Shown here piece by piece: positions 14,595 through 25,084 of a stretch of DNA of 64,000 nt. The position numbers and the translations under genes were made by a program. Below the pieces are notes generated by a model. That model made no database searches. It saw only the letters and a program-made list of their open reading frames with translations, and was not told the DNA's origin. This stretch comes from Hyaloscypha bicolor E (taxonomy: Eukaryota; Ascomycota; Leotiomycetes; Helotiales; Hyaloscyphaceae), in NCBI RefSeq assembly GCF_002865645.1, contig NW_020194563.1:20152-84151 (forward strand). The letters run 5' to 3'. Numbering within the stretch: the first letter of the stretch is position 1; the number at the start of each line of letters is the position of its first letter.

Positions 14595-14810
14595 TTTCGT
14601 CTAGTTATATTTATTATCTAGCTATAAATTTCATTTAGTTATATATTTCATCTAGCTATATATATTAACTAGCTATATATTTCGTTTAGCTATACTTATT
14701 ATCTAATTATATATTTTATCTAGTTATATATATTAACTAGTTATATATTTTGTCTAGCTATATTTATTATCTAGTTATATATTTTATCTAGCTATTCCCG
14801 TTATTTAGAC
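14595..14810. repeat. 17-bp minisatellite, about 12.7 units
   Basis: Units of 17 bp such as TTTCGTCTAGCTATATA and TATTAACTAGCTATATA repeat head to tail, in a loose three- or four-unit higher-order pattern (CGTCTAG, ATCTAG, AACTAG variants). The differences are mostly C/T and A/G, consistent with RIP. Confidence 0.85.
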
Positions 14811-15287
14811 AGGCAAATCCCGGAAACAAATTTATAATAATAATAGTATAAATAGCTTTAACTATTATATTAACTAGTTAAAAAGATATAAGAATTAATT
14901 AGAAATTAATTTGCTATTTTATTATAAAAGGAAAAAGATACCTATATTACCTATAGAATTATTTCATTTACTACCCAAAACTATTTTTAGATTTAGTAAA
15001 CTATAATTATAAATATATTAGTTTAAAAGATTATATTTTAAAGTAATTATATTTAGAATATAATATATTTTCTTTAGAAGCTTTTTAGCTAAATAGCTTT
15101 TTTTCTGCCTTTTTTTATACTTTTTTTTATAGCTACTTGTTTTTTCTAAAATTATAAATATATTTTCTCTATTTCTTACTAAGGAAGTACTATTTTCTTA
15201 GTAGTAGGCTTTTATATCCGGGCTTTATTTCTAGTAAGAAGTATTAGTAATATTTAAATAATAAAGAAAGAAATAAATTATACTAAT

Positions 15288-15476
15288 TATAATAATACTA
15301 GCTAGAGGCTAAAAAAAATAGCTATTATATAACTAGTTTTATCTAGCTAGCTAGCATTTTAGTAGTTTTAGCTAGTAATTTTTTTTTTATTCTTTTTTTT
15401 TTTTTTAGCTTAGTATTTTTAATATGAGATTCTTAGATTTTTAAGTCCTAGCTATTACCTTAATTCTACTATTATA
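15288..15476 (+). repeat. 5' LTR of the small LTR element
   Basis: It starts TATAATAATACTAGCTAGAG, which aligns without gaps to TGTAACGGCGCTGGCTGGGG of the intact LTR, every difference being G-to-A or C-to-T. It ends TTCTACTATTATA against ATCCCGCCGTCACA. The internal poly-T tract is shorter than in the 3' LTR. Confidence 0.85.
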
Positions 15477-15591
15477 TAATACTAAGCTTACTTAACTCGG
15501 CTTATAAAGGTAATATAATACTATTAGTAAAAGACTCGTACTTATCTTTAGGGAATAAAGACAGAATTCCGCTTCTAATATTTAGTAATTC

Positions 15592-15830
15592 TTTTGAACT
15601 TAAAGAAGAAAGATATATTTTCTAAGATCTAGTTAATCTTAGAGCCTGGCCCTTAACTAGAATAGATAATATCTCTTATTCTCTATAATCTAGTTAATCT
15701 CGGAGTTTGGCCCTTAACTAGAATAGATAATAATCTAATAGTTAGTTTTCTGCCGACTTAAAAGAAGAAAGATTTCTGTTCTCTATAATCTAGTTAATCT
15801 CGGAATCTGGCCCTTAACTAAAATAAATAG
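15592..15830 (+). repeat. three direct repeats inside the small LTR element
   Basis: Three copies of a unit containing ATCTAGTTAATCTCGGA and TGGCCCTTAACTAGAATAGA occur, separated by variable spacers and partly preceded by AAAGAAGAAAGAT. I see no coding frame through them. Confidence 0.75.
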
Positions 15831-16248
15831 TATATCTTTCTTAATATTAATAAGAGTAAAAGAACTAGTATTCTTTTCTAAGAATTAGTAGTTTCCTGAT
15901 TTGAAATAAGAAATATAATAGTCGGTTCCGGATTACTAATTTAAAATAGAAGAAATATAATAGTTAGTTTTAGGTTACTAACTTAAAAGAAAAGTAATCC
16001 AGAAATTTTTTTCTAGTTTATTAATTTAAAATAGAAATAACTATCTTATATTTGCTTTTTATTATTATTTGTTTTTTTCTTATTTATTTCTTTCTTATTT
16101 ACTTTTCTCTTATTTATTTCTTTCTCGTTTGCCTCTTATATAGCCGCCTCTTATATAATATTACTTTTCTAATTTAGATAATTTAGATAATTCTATTCTA
16201 GAAAAAGTTTATTTATAATATTTTCTTACTAATAATTTATTATCTAAG

Positions 16249-16548
16249 GAGACCGAGAGCTAATAAGATCCTAGTAAAGCTAGCTCTAGAGCCGAATTTG
16301 AATCGGATATAGAGGCTAGTTCCGGTTCTATAGACGATTTGGACTCTATAGATAATTCTGGCTCTATAAATAGTTCTATAGATAATTTTCTAGATAAGCT
16401 TGGTTCTATAAATAATTCTGGAAATAATTTAAACTTTATAGATAATTTAGACTTTATAGATAATTTGGGTTCTATAGACGGTTCTATAGACGATTTTGGG
16501 TCTAAGGCTAGTTCTAAAGCCTTAGGTAAAGAGAGAGGTAGCTATTAG
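16249..16548 (+). pseudogene. acidic Ser/Ile/Asp/Asn-repeat frame inside the LTR element
   Basis: An open frame of about 100 codons follows a cluster of RIP-type stops. It encodes repeats of the form S-I-D-N and F-I-D-N-L, with Gly and Ser spacers, ending in KALGKERGSY. Because RIP converts Asp to Asn and Val or Ala to Ile or Thr, the ancestral repeat may have been richer in Asp, Gly and Val. It resembles no gag or pol domain that I know. It could be a captured gene fragment or a low-complexity gag-like tail. There is no evidence that it is translated now. Confidence 0.4.
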
Positions 16549-16656
16549 TTAGATAGTAACTATTAAAAGCTAGCCGTTTTAGGGGTTTTTATTAAAAACC
16601 CTATTTCCTTTATATACCTAAATAACGGTATTTAGATTTGGTTTCCGGAAAAGTAA

Positions 16657-16868
16657 TATAATAGTACTAGCTAGGGGCTAAAAGAGGGTAGCTATTATAT
16701 AACTGGTTTTATCTAGCTAGCTAGTATTTTAGTAGTTTTAGCTAGTATTTCCCTTCTTTTATTTCCTTTCTTTCTTTCTTTCTTTCTTTTTCTCTTTAGT
16801 TTAGTATTTTAATATATAAGATTCTTGAATCTTTAAGTCCTGGCTATTGCCTTAATCCTGCTATTATA
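16657..16868 (+). repeat. 3' LTR of the small LTR element
   Basis: It starts TATAATAGTACTAGCTAGGG and ends ATTGCCTTAATCCTGCTATTATA (last 12 bases CTGCTATTATA-type), aligning over its length with the intact LTR at 57,916-58,132. A TTTC repeat tract lies in the middle. It is followed directly by the CTAAT target duplication. Confidence 0.85.
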
Positions 16869-17829
16869 CTAATTATATAGTCTTATAATCTTGTCTATTT
16901 CCGGTATTTGGATTCTCTTTAATAAATATTTATAATAATATTAAGTATAACTAATCTTACTTTTTCTAGGTAATTCGTCTGAGATTTCTTTCTAGCTTAA
17001 CTCCTTTACTATAAGTTCTATAACTTTCAAATCTTTGGCAAGTCACTACTTATTTCCCTATAGTAGGATATATATAGATAATAATATTAGAGGAAATTAT
17101 ATAAAAGTATTAGAATAGTAGTATAAATAATAATAATACTTCCTTAAGATATTAAGTTAGGATATATGAAATAATAAAGGTTATAGTAATAAGAGAAGAA
17201 GAATTAGTAATGAGCTAACCTGGAACTATTATTAATTTCTAGAGGGCTATTTTAAATCCCTAGAGATAATTAGCCAGTTACTAGTATTTGTTAGATTACT
17301 AGCCTCTAGGGAGCCATTTTTGACTACTTATATAAAATATAGTATAACTTCTCATTAGTTATATATATAATCTTGCCTATAAGATAAGAATATAAAAACA
17401 GGATATAGAGATTTTTGCTAATAATAATAGCTCTACTATTTTATATTTAGAACTCTTTGGGAACCTTCCTATAATACTTATTATACCATGTCCTATTATA
17501 TATAGGGTCAAAATCAGAAATAGTTAGAGTTCTATTAGTACTAAGTCTAAAATGCTCTAGTATAATCTTGTATAAAGCTAATTAGATTACAAAATAATAG
17601 ACCCGAATAAATATAGAAGGAAAAGTAAATTAATAAAAAGAGGATAGTAAGCAAGTACTAGGGAACATATATCGAGTAAGGAAAGCTCCCAGACCTAAAA
17701 AGCAGAACTAATTAAAAGGAAAGAATAATGGCTATAAGCTAAGCATATCTTAAATAGTTTTGAATATAGCTATTAACTTTATTAGCTCTATAGGATCTGC
17801 ACCTAGCTTCAGATTATGCTTCTTTTTAT

Positions 17830-19420
17830 ACTAAGTAGTAAAAGAAAGAAAGCTAGTCGGATCAAATCCGCCTTACGTTTCTACCGTAATTACAGGCTGC
17901 CCTTTGACCTTGATTATCGGTTGCGCTTTGGCCTTTATTATTTGCGAGACTAATGCTCTAACAAATAGGAAGGTCCTGTCTTTAGTCGCAGGTATATTAG
18001 CCTTTTCCCTATAGACGCGAGTACGCTTATCCTCTACTCGATCTCGGCTTTCTGGTTCTTCCTTAATACTATAGGCTATATAGAACTGGGCCCTCTCGTT
18101 CTTTTCTCATTCCATGTATTTCCGAAGCAAGTTATCTGTGGCCCTTTTACTTTCTACCTAATCTTAAAGGTCTATATACCATGTCCAGATAGGATTTCCT
18201 TCTTTCCGCTCGCACAAGGCATAGATTACAGGTTCTTTTAGGGGCTCCGGTCTATAGGATTCGGCTATGGTATAGAGGATCTTGACAAATTTATCTTTCT
18301 TAGTCCTTCCGCTAACCTCTATTATATAATTATAGTTTAGATATGCGTTAACTATATTCCTAGTAAAGTCTTTACGGGGAAGGACCTTAATATAAGGGCA
18401 GGCTTGCGGTCTAATTATAATAAAGAGTTACCCGCTATATACCTGGCCTTTTTTATTGCCCTTTCTGAAATACTTGAACTTATGTCCCATAATTATCTTC
18501 CCGTCTTTAGTAAAGCCCGGTTTTCCCGTATTTAGTTTATTTAATTTATAAGGGTCCGTACTAATATCGGTTCTACCTGTACCGTTATCTGTAATACTAC
18601 TAGCTATAACACTGGCGGGAGCAGTACCTATAGGAGCAGTACCTGTAGGAGCAGTGCCAGTAGTACCCGTAGGTCCAGTGCCATTTCCTCCAGATAGTAG
18701 GGGCTTTGGCGCTTCAGGCAGTGGCTTCAATATCCAAGTACTGGGATAAGAGCTCGCCTCGACCAGCTCAGCAAGTTCCTGTACTCTACTAAGAAACTGT
18801 TCTTTCGCTCTTGCGTTAGTAGGATCTTTTTCAAACTTTGTAGTCTGGAAATGGGCCTTGACCACAATATCCTCAATTCTCTTTATATCGATTAAGTCGA
18901 CCATGTCCTCTTTATCGGGATGGCTCTGTTACTAGCTTAATATAGAATTTTTTGCATCTAGAATTTCCATATAGAGCTTATTATTATTATCACCGCTTAA
19001 GATCTTTTCCATAGTAGGTGTAACGCGTGTATAGACTTCTTAGATAAAGGCTGTGGCTTCTTCATCTTCCATATCCTCGTCTGCTTTCTCGTCTTGGATC
19101 AGTTTTAGCTCGTGATTTGTTGCTTCTATCCAGCCTCTAGTAATTCCCGATGCCTCAACCGCAGCTTGTAGTTCTGGCACTCTCAGTTAACGAACGGCAA
19201 GTTGCAAGGATCTCGACTTACTTTGCCAAGCCTCCTTATCCCGAGAAATCTGTGGAGCCTTCGTCACATAGATCTGCTTAATCTCCTCGAGCTGATCAAC
19301 CCCAGGAATATTCTTTATAACAAAAGGCGAGATCGTGGTGTTGGGGCTGTCGTTTTCGGCGGGTTTGGTCGCTGTTTTACGCAGCGTCGAACCTCCCCAA
19401 ACAGCATCACGTGCCAACAT
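17830..19420 (-). pseudogene. unrecognised protein gene, lightly RIPed and dead
   Basis: The minus strand reads as one protein for about 530 codons if a handful of in-frame stops, mainly TAA or TAG at positions where CAA, CAG or TGG would restore the sense, are ignored. The first block starts MLARDAVWGGSTLRKTATKP at 19,420. The next good block (18,904-18,428) has a Gly-Thr-Pro-Ala low-complexity linker (TGTAPTGTAP) and a basic segment, GHKFKYFRKGNKKG. The last block runs to about 17,830 through RKDFTRNIVNAYL and EEPESRDRVEDKR. I do not recognise the family. Its stop pattern suggests moderate RIP, and the damage fades toward 19.4 kb. It lies head to head with the intact recombinase gene that starts at 19,672. 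Confidence 0.6.
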
Positions 19421-19671
19421 CGGCTAATCATTGGGACGAGAACTTACAAGAACCAGAAAAACGGGTTCCTGTATTTCTACATCCTAACAATGTGCCTATT
19501 TTGGAACCTTTCTGGTCCTCAGAAAATGGAGGACCTTCTCCACTCCGTCTGCCATCCTGGCGGTGCCTCTTGTATCATTTTAAGCCATCTTCCTATCGTA
19601 CATATCTATATCCCCTCCCACCTCTTCTCTGCAACTCGTCCCTCCCTCAGCAAAGCAACCTCATTATCCTT

Positions 19672-22154
19672 ATGGCCCCTAGACAGTGCACACCTGTCCT
19701 CTCACAACTGCCAAAAACCTCAGTGCAGGACCTGCAGCGCCTCCATAGTCGTGTTGAACGCCGCCGACGTAAACCACAGAACAAGAGGCCGCCTGAGTAC
19801 TATCAAAACCTCATTAAGGAGCATGATAAGGTGAAGGCTGTGATTCAGAATGACTATTCTGATGCCACTAAGGACAATGTTAGCATTATTCGGGGCAAAT
19901 TTATACGGTAAGAAGACCATTTCTTCTGATCAAAGTGTTTCGAATATGGTGCAAATGCTAACTGTACTAGCTTTTGCAATGATCAGCTTGGGACGAACTG
20001 GCGCATTGTGATCCAGGACTGTTCTCGGGGAACTGTACTGGGATTCCTACGCCACATTTACGATAACGATCGAGTGAACAAAAGGGGTGCGATGCAGCAA
20101 TACCTAGCACAGTTTGGTATGTTATTCAACCAAGAGAATGGTCACCTACTGGATAGTAATGATAGGAAAGAAGCCCTGAAGGTATGCTGCTCCTTAGTCA
20201 TTCCTGCTTGCTAGATCTAACGTTTCGTAGTACTTGGACACGTTTGGGCTAGATAATACAGTCAAATCGAAGCCTGTCCTAGGCGTGGATGATCTGCTCC
20301 TCCTACTTCATTTCCATTGGGCTCGTGATACTTCTACCTTCCCCACCGAGCGGCACCGGGTGCAGTTCGCATTCATCCTCCTCCTCCTCTCTGGCACTGG
20401 ATGCCGGCCTGCTGAGCTTGTTGATGCAACAAAGAAGAGAAAAGAGGGAGCCAGGCTTGGGGACAAAGATCACGAAGCTGTTGATGACAATATCCTAGCT
20501 GCTGATAAGAGTGATGACAATTTTGGTACCGGAAGAAATAAGGATGTTGATGGGCGTGATGAGAACAACCTTACAGGCATTAGTGAAGGTGGTGTTGAAA
20601 AGGATGCCAGACGCTTCAACGCACTCTGCTACGAGGATGTGCGTCTACTTATCGTACGCAGTCCTAATAGTGGAGAGCGGGATGTACTTGCAATGGAGGT
20701 CACTTTGGCTCATCACAAAGGACACAAGAAGCGCCCAAAGCCGTGAGTTTATGATGAGGTGAACATGTGTTCCTGCAATCAACTAACTAAAGACTTGCAG
20801 TACTGTATTCTTCTTCACTGAAGTCGACGAACCAATCTGCTGTCCTATCACACACCTCATATCACTTGCCCTTGCCGATAATGCCTTTGAAGCACCGAGC
20901 CTGTCAACTCCACAGCGGGTATTCGAGCATAAGGTATGGGGTCTAGTCTTGTGCACGCCACTCAACTGGAAGTAGACCAAGCTTAAGACACCTATATTCC
21001 GTCGCGATGAGCAAACAGCCCTCACATACCACCAATTAAGGGACAGCCTCATTCGCCTTGGGCGTGCAGCAGGCCTCAAGGAGACGCTGACTAGCTATTG
21101 CTTCCGGCGTGGCACAGCTAATGTTGTTGATTGTAAGTTGCCTGTGATTACTTGAGGAGATCAGCTTGCTAACATGGACGTTGTTCTGTGTCTAGCTACT
21201 GCCACAGAAGCTGTTCGGGATCAGGTTATGCGACACAATGCGAAGTCAGCAGTGTTCAATGGAGCTTACATCAACGAGCGAGTAAGGTTTGATGTCCAAT
21301 CTGCGGTCCTTGAGCGTCCCTCAGCAGATGGCGTGCTTCGCATGCTCACACACATGAGCCTTATGCGCGACCCCCGCGCCCCAGTTCATGTCCCAGACGA
21401 CGTCCTAGCTGCATTCCCGCCTGATCACCACATTACTGCCCTTGAGCAGCAGCGAGAGCAGTTGAAAGTTGGGATATACCGAATTCAAGGAAGAGATGTT
21501 GAGGCAGAAGTTCGGCAACTGACAGCTGCAATTGGTAGCGCTCGAAGCCGATGGCGAAAGATCATATCCGAAGAATACCGAGCGGATTACTTTCGCCGCC
21601 GCCCAACTGAAGATATTGAGAGGCAGAATGGTGGACAAGAGGAGGAATCATATGTAGAGCCAGTAATTCAGCATCAGATCCCTGAAAGGATGCAGCTTGC
21701 TGAGCTGATGTGTACTCACATCACAAAAATCTCTGCCCAAGACGCCATCCACCGCCGGATTCAAGCTGCTGAGCTTATGCAGGCTCTCTGTGACTGTCAG
21801 GAGGTAGCCCCACGATACCAACTCCAGCCTCGGCTTCCACCACGCACAATGTTTAAAGAAGAGTCCCCAGAGGTTGGTCCTCTGGCTCCTGTCATCCCAC
21901 TCGTTTGTGGTAAGAGCCAGTGCATCTTCTGCATTGGAGACGAATCGAAGAGCTATGAACAGCGGGTAGGTTCCTTTTGTCGGCCAGCGAAGATGATGGA
22001 TCACGTTGAGCGAATACACCTCAAAGGACATGATCCAAAGGCTAGGATAGAGTGCTGCCATACAACATGCAAATCTCAGGGGCTTGTTCTCAAACACCTT
22101 GCACATTTTAAAAACCATGTACAATCAGTTCATGGGATCAGTCTTCGAGTATAG
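19672..22154 (+). CDS. DUF3435 (FluG-domain) tyrosine recombinase with C-terminal zinc fingers
   Basis: Six exons join in frame to 735 codons: 19,672-19,907; 19,971-20,181; 20,231-20,742; 20,801-20,933; 20,976-21,132; 21,196-22,154. All introns are GT..AG and 42-63 nt long. The fold matches DUF3435, the tyrosine-recombinase family of Crypton- and Starship-type elements. Candidate catalytic residues are Arg208 in GTGCRPAEL, Arg408/409 in SYCFRRGTAN, and Tyr441 in FNGAYINERV. The DNA-binding tail has Cys and His pairs (SQCIFC.., HVERIH, HFKNHVQSVH), reading as one or two degenerate C2H2 fingers. It is a captain-class protein by family, but not all DUF3435 genes are Starship captains. I started at 19,672; an upstream in-frame ATG at 19,411 would add residues that look non-coding. 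It carries no RIP stops although it sits beside a RIPed block, so it may be single-copy or recently arrived. Confidence 0.85.
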
Positions 22155-22664
22155 CAAATGTCACTCTTGAGTCCTCACTAGCATAGTAGGTTCATGGCTA
22201 TACTCTGAGCTTGTAGAATTATGTCATAGTTATTTATGAAACCACTTTCTCTACAAGTAGCCACATGAGCAGTCAATATTTCTTGTAACTCTGTTAATCT
22301 CGAATCATGGCCACCATCCAAGAAACAAAAGTCAACTCCTAGCGTCTCGTGATGTCAGAGGAGGGAACGGTTGGTCAAGGGAATCACTTTGTTCAAATTC
22401 AAGGAGGCTACAGTGTCAATCCATCTCATTTTGAATACAAACCCAGAGATCATTGGTCTACTCAGATTATAAAGCAATATTGATGCTGCGCTGCCTTTTG
22501 ACCTTGTAAGTCAAAATTGGAGAATCCTGAATAGGTTGCATGATTTTGCATTCGAAGTGAGATGGCTCGAAATATCCTTTTGATGCTGTCTGCGATCTGA
22601 TGGGTGGATTGCATATCACAACTTGTGCAATTTCAAATACACCTTCATCTCCCATCATCTCCCA

Positions 22665-23262
22665 TCATCTGGATTCAATCGCTATCGAATGATCAGAGGT
22701 ACAATAACAATATGACTGTGCTTCAGTGCTTGTCAAGTATGATGAAGTTAAACCCAACATCTCCAGGACGACAGCAGTAGTTCCTTCTTCGCCATTTACA
22801 TCGCCAACGTATCCAATCCAGCCGTTTCCCAACCTAGCAAATGCGGTTGAAGTTTCCAAAAGCTCAATTCCGGGCCCAGGTAGGGGAACGAGAGATTCAA
22901 TAACTGAACGATCCGTTGCAACATACCATGCCATGTTGGGGTCCACATGCTTCAGAAATACCGCCTTGTGACTGTATGAGGACAGAAGCCCACTTGTTGG
23001 TCGATTGACCACTGCTCGATTGAGAAATATAGTGGTGCGATAATAAGAACCAGCTTCCCATGGGAGATCCCACTTCTCTCTCATGTACCTTCCCAAGTCG
23101 TTGGGACGTATTTGCGCGCTGAATAAGCCCCCTAGAACGAGTGTTCCTCCGTTGCGGACGTAGTTGGCCAATTTTTGAGAAACTGCAACGTTTCTGGATT
23201 TAACAATTCCTGGATCCGTCACCAATACCCCTCTTGGGTAGTCATTCTGGTCAAACAGTATA
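22665..23262 (-). pseudogene. 5'-truncated protein gene, GATase-like fold suspected
   Basis: An uninterrupted frame of about 198 codons ends with a stop at 22,665 and has no start codon or upstream exon that I can find. It begins abruptly near 23,262 with TILFDQNDYPRG. The segment KLANYVRNGGTLVLGG resembles a Rossmann-type strand-loop of class I glutamine-amidotransferase-like domains. Further conserved-looking stretches are WDLPWEAGSYYRTT, PNMAWYVATD and NGWIGYVGDVNGEEGT. Family assignment is tentative. The lost 5' end abuts the repeat-bearing insertion that begins about 23,263-23,400, so it is probably a gene broken by that insertion or an associated deletion. Confidence 0.6.
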
Positions 23263-23401
23263 ATTTAGAGGTTTATGTGGTAATAAATGTGGGTTTTAGG
23301 CGTAAAATTGCTTGTCTTTCTATGGTGAGCAATAGCCCTCTATTTACGCTAATATTACAGTGGTCGGAGTGCTGTATGGGTACCTGAATTAGTGATTATG
23401 G

Positions 23402-24262
23402 GGTCTAAATTGGTCACTCTAAATAAGCCTCCTTAATTTGGCCTTATTAATTAAGCCTCTTTGTATTACGTAGTGACTGGTCGTAGACCACCAAATTAAG
23501 CAATTATAGAACCACGCACCACTTGTTGACTAGGCATAACTCATCGACCAGGCACTACTCATTCATGCTGACTAGTCACCTTGTCGACCAGGCATAACTC
23601 ATCGATGCCGACTAGTCACTCCTCATCGACCAGGCACTACTCAATAATACTGACTAGTCACTCCCCATCGACCAGTCACAGCTCATCGACCGGGCAATTC
23701 CTATCGACTGGTCACTCCCCATCGACCAGTCACAGCTCATCGACTAGTCACTCCTCATTGACCAGTCACTCCCCATCGACCAGTCACAGTTCATCGACTA
23801 GTCACTCCCCATCGACCAGTCACAGTTCATCGACTAGTCCCTCCCCATCGACCAGTCACAGCTCATCGACTGGTCCCTCCCCATCGACCAGCTCATAGAC
23901 TAGTCACTTCCCATCGTCCAGTTGCCATCGACTAGTCACAGCTCATCGACTGGTCACTCCCTATCGGCTGGTCACTACTCATTCACTGGCCACTCTCTAT
24001 CGACTAGTCACTCCTCAACAATTCATCGACTAGTCACTTCTAAATGTACCTTAGATTAGCTGCAAATGTAGACTGGGCAATATGTTAGGTCACCATAAGT
24101 TTACCACTGTGAATAGTCTATCTCAGTGGCTCTCTAACTAAACAGACAACACAAAATCAACAGGGGCCTTCGAGCCAAATCAAGGGAGGTCAAATTAAGG
24201 AAGTCAAATTAAGAAGAAGCCAGATTAAGATTAAGCTTATTTAAATAGTCAAATCTGGTTAC
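23402..24262. mobile_element. possible non-autonomous TIR element carrying a minisatellite
   Basis: Imperfect inverted repeats lie at 23,402-23,462 and 24,180-24,262. Both arms read inward as ..TAAATAAGC.. followed by CTTAATTTGRC-type subterminal repeats. The centre is an 18-bp minisatellite. I cannot define exact ends or a target duplication, so the element is inferred from structure only. Confidence 0.4.
23520..24035. repeat. 18-bp minisatellite with palindromic GACTAGTC cores
   Basis: Alternating 18-bp units CATCGACTAGTCACTCCC and CATCGACCAGTCACAGCT form a 36-bp higher-order repeat, with about 25-28 units including degenerate edges. Each unit has a GACYRGTC core; GACTAGTC is a perfect palindrome. 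The frame that translates as Ser-Thr-His repeats is a by-product of the 18-bp period and has no gene context. Confidence 0.9.
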
Positions 24263-24903
24263 TTTTTAATGCATGTGTTGTAAAGCCCAGCCACTCGGAG
24301 CAGTAAGATTAATATCCAGACTGGCATACTACCAGTGAACCTATATAGTGCCCAGTTCTCCACATTCAACTAATTAAGACATCATGCTATCCATTGCAAT
24401 GTTCCACAAGTAAAGTCCTTCAAACAAGTTAGGGGGGTGAATCAGGGGACGGAGTCCCTTACTGCTGATAATTTTCGTACGTTACCTTGTAAGTTGTCGA
24501 GAAGTTAGATGTCAATCAGTTCGGTCGGTGTTAAATCTGTCGCAGTCCACTCTCGTGGCCAGGTTATCAGTGGATCAGTTTTGTGATCGATTCCGTCTTC
24601 CCGAATTCCAACCACACTTTGATGAGAAAGCTGCTTCTTTCTCCAAAGATGAGTTGACTAACTTGAAACCTAACAATGAAGTGATTGGTTAACTAATTGC
24701 GGAGAAAATCTCTAGCCCCAAGGGGCCAGCACCATATATCGTAGGAGCTTGTTACAGCGGGCAATTTAATAGAATTGTGAATATCCTATGAGTCTGAGCA
24801 GAGATTCTCTCTTAGGAAAAGTAACACCTACTTGGCACAAAATCAACAGGGCGTCCGGAACGTTGTCTAAAGGGACACGGGCGTGGGCGGCCGAAGGGAA
24901 GTA

Positions 24904-25082
24904 CACTTCGGTGTCAAATGTTTGAATCCCAAATTTGTATTTTGCTTCCCCACCACTAGCGCTAACAGTTTGTTAGCCAATCATAGAGCCAAGTAGCAGT
25001 CCAGAACGAACCGGATTGGCTAATTATGAGTAGTGGGGCTGCAAAATACAGATTTGGGATTCAAACATTTGACACCGAAGTG
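24904..25082. mobile_element. MITE, Tc1/mariner-like, TA target duplication
   Basis: This 179-bp element has inverted ends of about 52 bp: CACTTCGGTGTCAAATGTTT reading in from the left, and its complement reading in from the right. It is flanked by TA on both sides (24,902-24,903 and 25,083-25,084). It has no coding capacity. Confidence 0.9.
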
Positions 25083-25084
25083 TA

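Larger units (their letters stand above)
15288..16868 (+). mobile_element. complete small non-autonomous LTR element (TRIM-like), RIPed
   Basis: Two direct LTRs of about 189 and 212 bp bracket about 1.2 kb of internal DNA, and the whole is flanked by a 5-bp target duplication, CTAAT (15,283-15,287 and 16,869-16,873). The LTR termini TATAAT..TATTATA are the RIPed form of TGTAAC..GTCACA seen in the intact solo copy at 57,916-58,132. The interior is far too short for gag-pol. It holds a three-fold direct repeat and a short acidic repeat frame. Total length is 1,581 bp. Confidence 0.85.
1..17850. other. AT-rich RIP-degraded repeat island
   Basis: This block is saturated with A and T, is rich in TpA, and contains almost no open frame longer than about 70 codons, which is unlike everything right of about 18 kb. 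Where I can compare a repeat here with its intact relative at 57,916-58,132, most differences are C-to-T or G-to-A, as expected from repeat-induced point mutation acting on both strands. Recognisable relics inside it are listed separately. The stretches 1-2,600, 5,520-10,360, 11,090-12,290 and 16,870-17,830 contain no feature that I can name. The gypsy gag and protease region probably lies within 5,520-9,400 but is too mutated for me to place. The boundary with normal DNA is gradual, from about 17.0 to 17.9 kb. Confidence 0.9.

Noticed and set aside
23581..23898. 105-codon Ser-Thr-His repeat frame
   Set aside because: It is a by-product of the 18-bp minisatellite period; it has no gene context and lies in a repeat block.
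24555..24780. Plus-strand stretch reading DRFRLPEFQPHFDEKAASF
   Set aside because: It looks protein-like for about 35 codons, but there is no start, a stop follows, and I recognise no family, so it may be a relic or chance.
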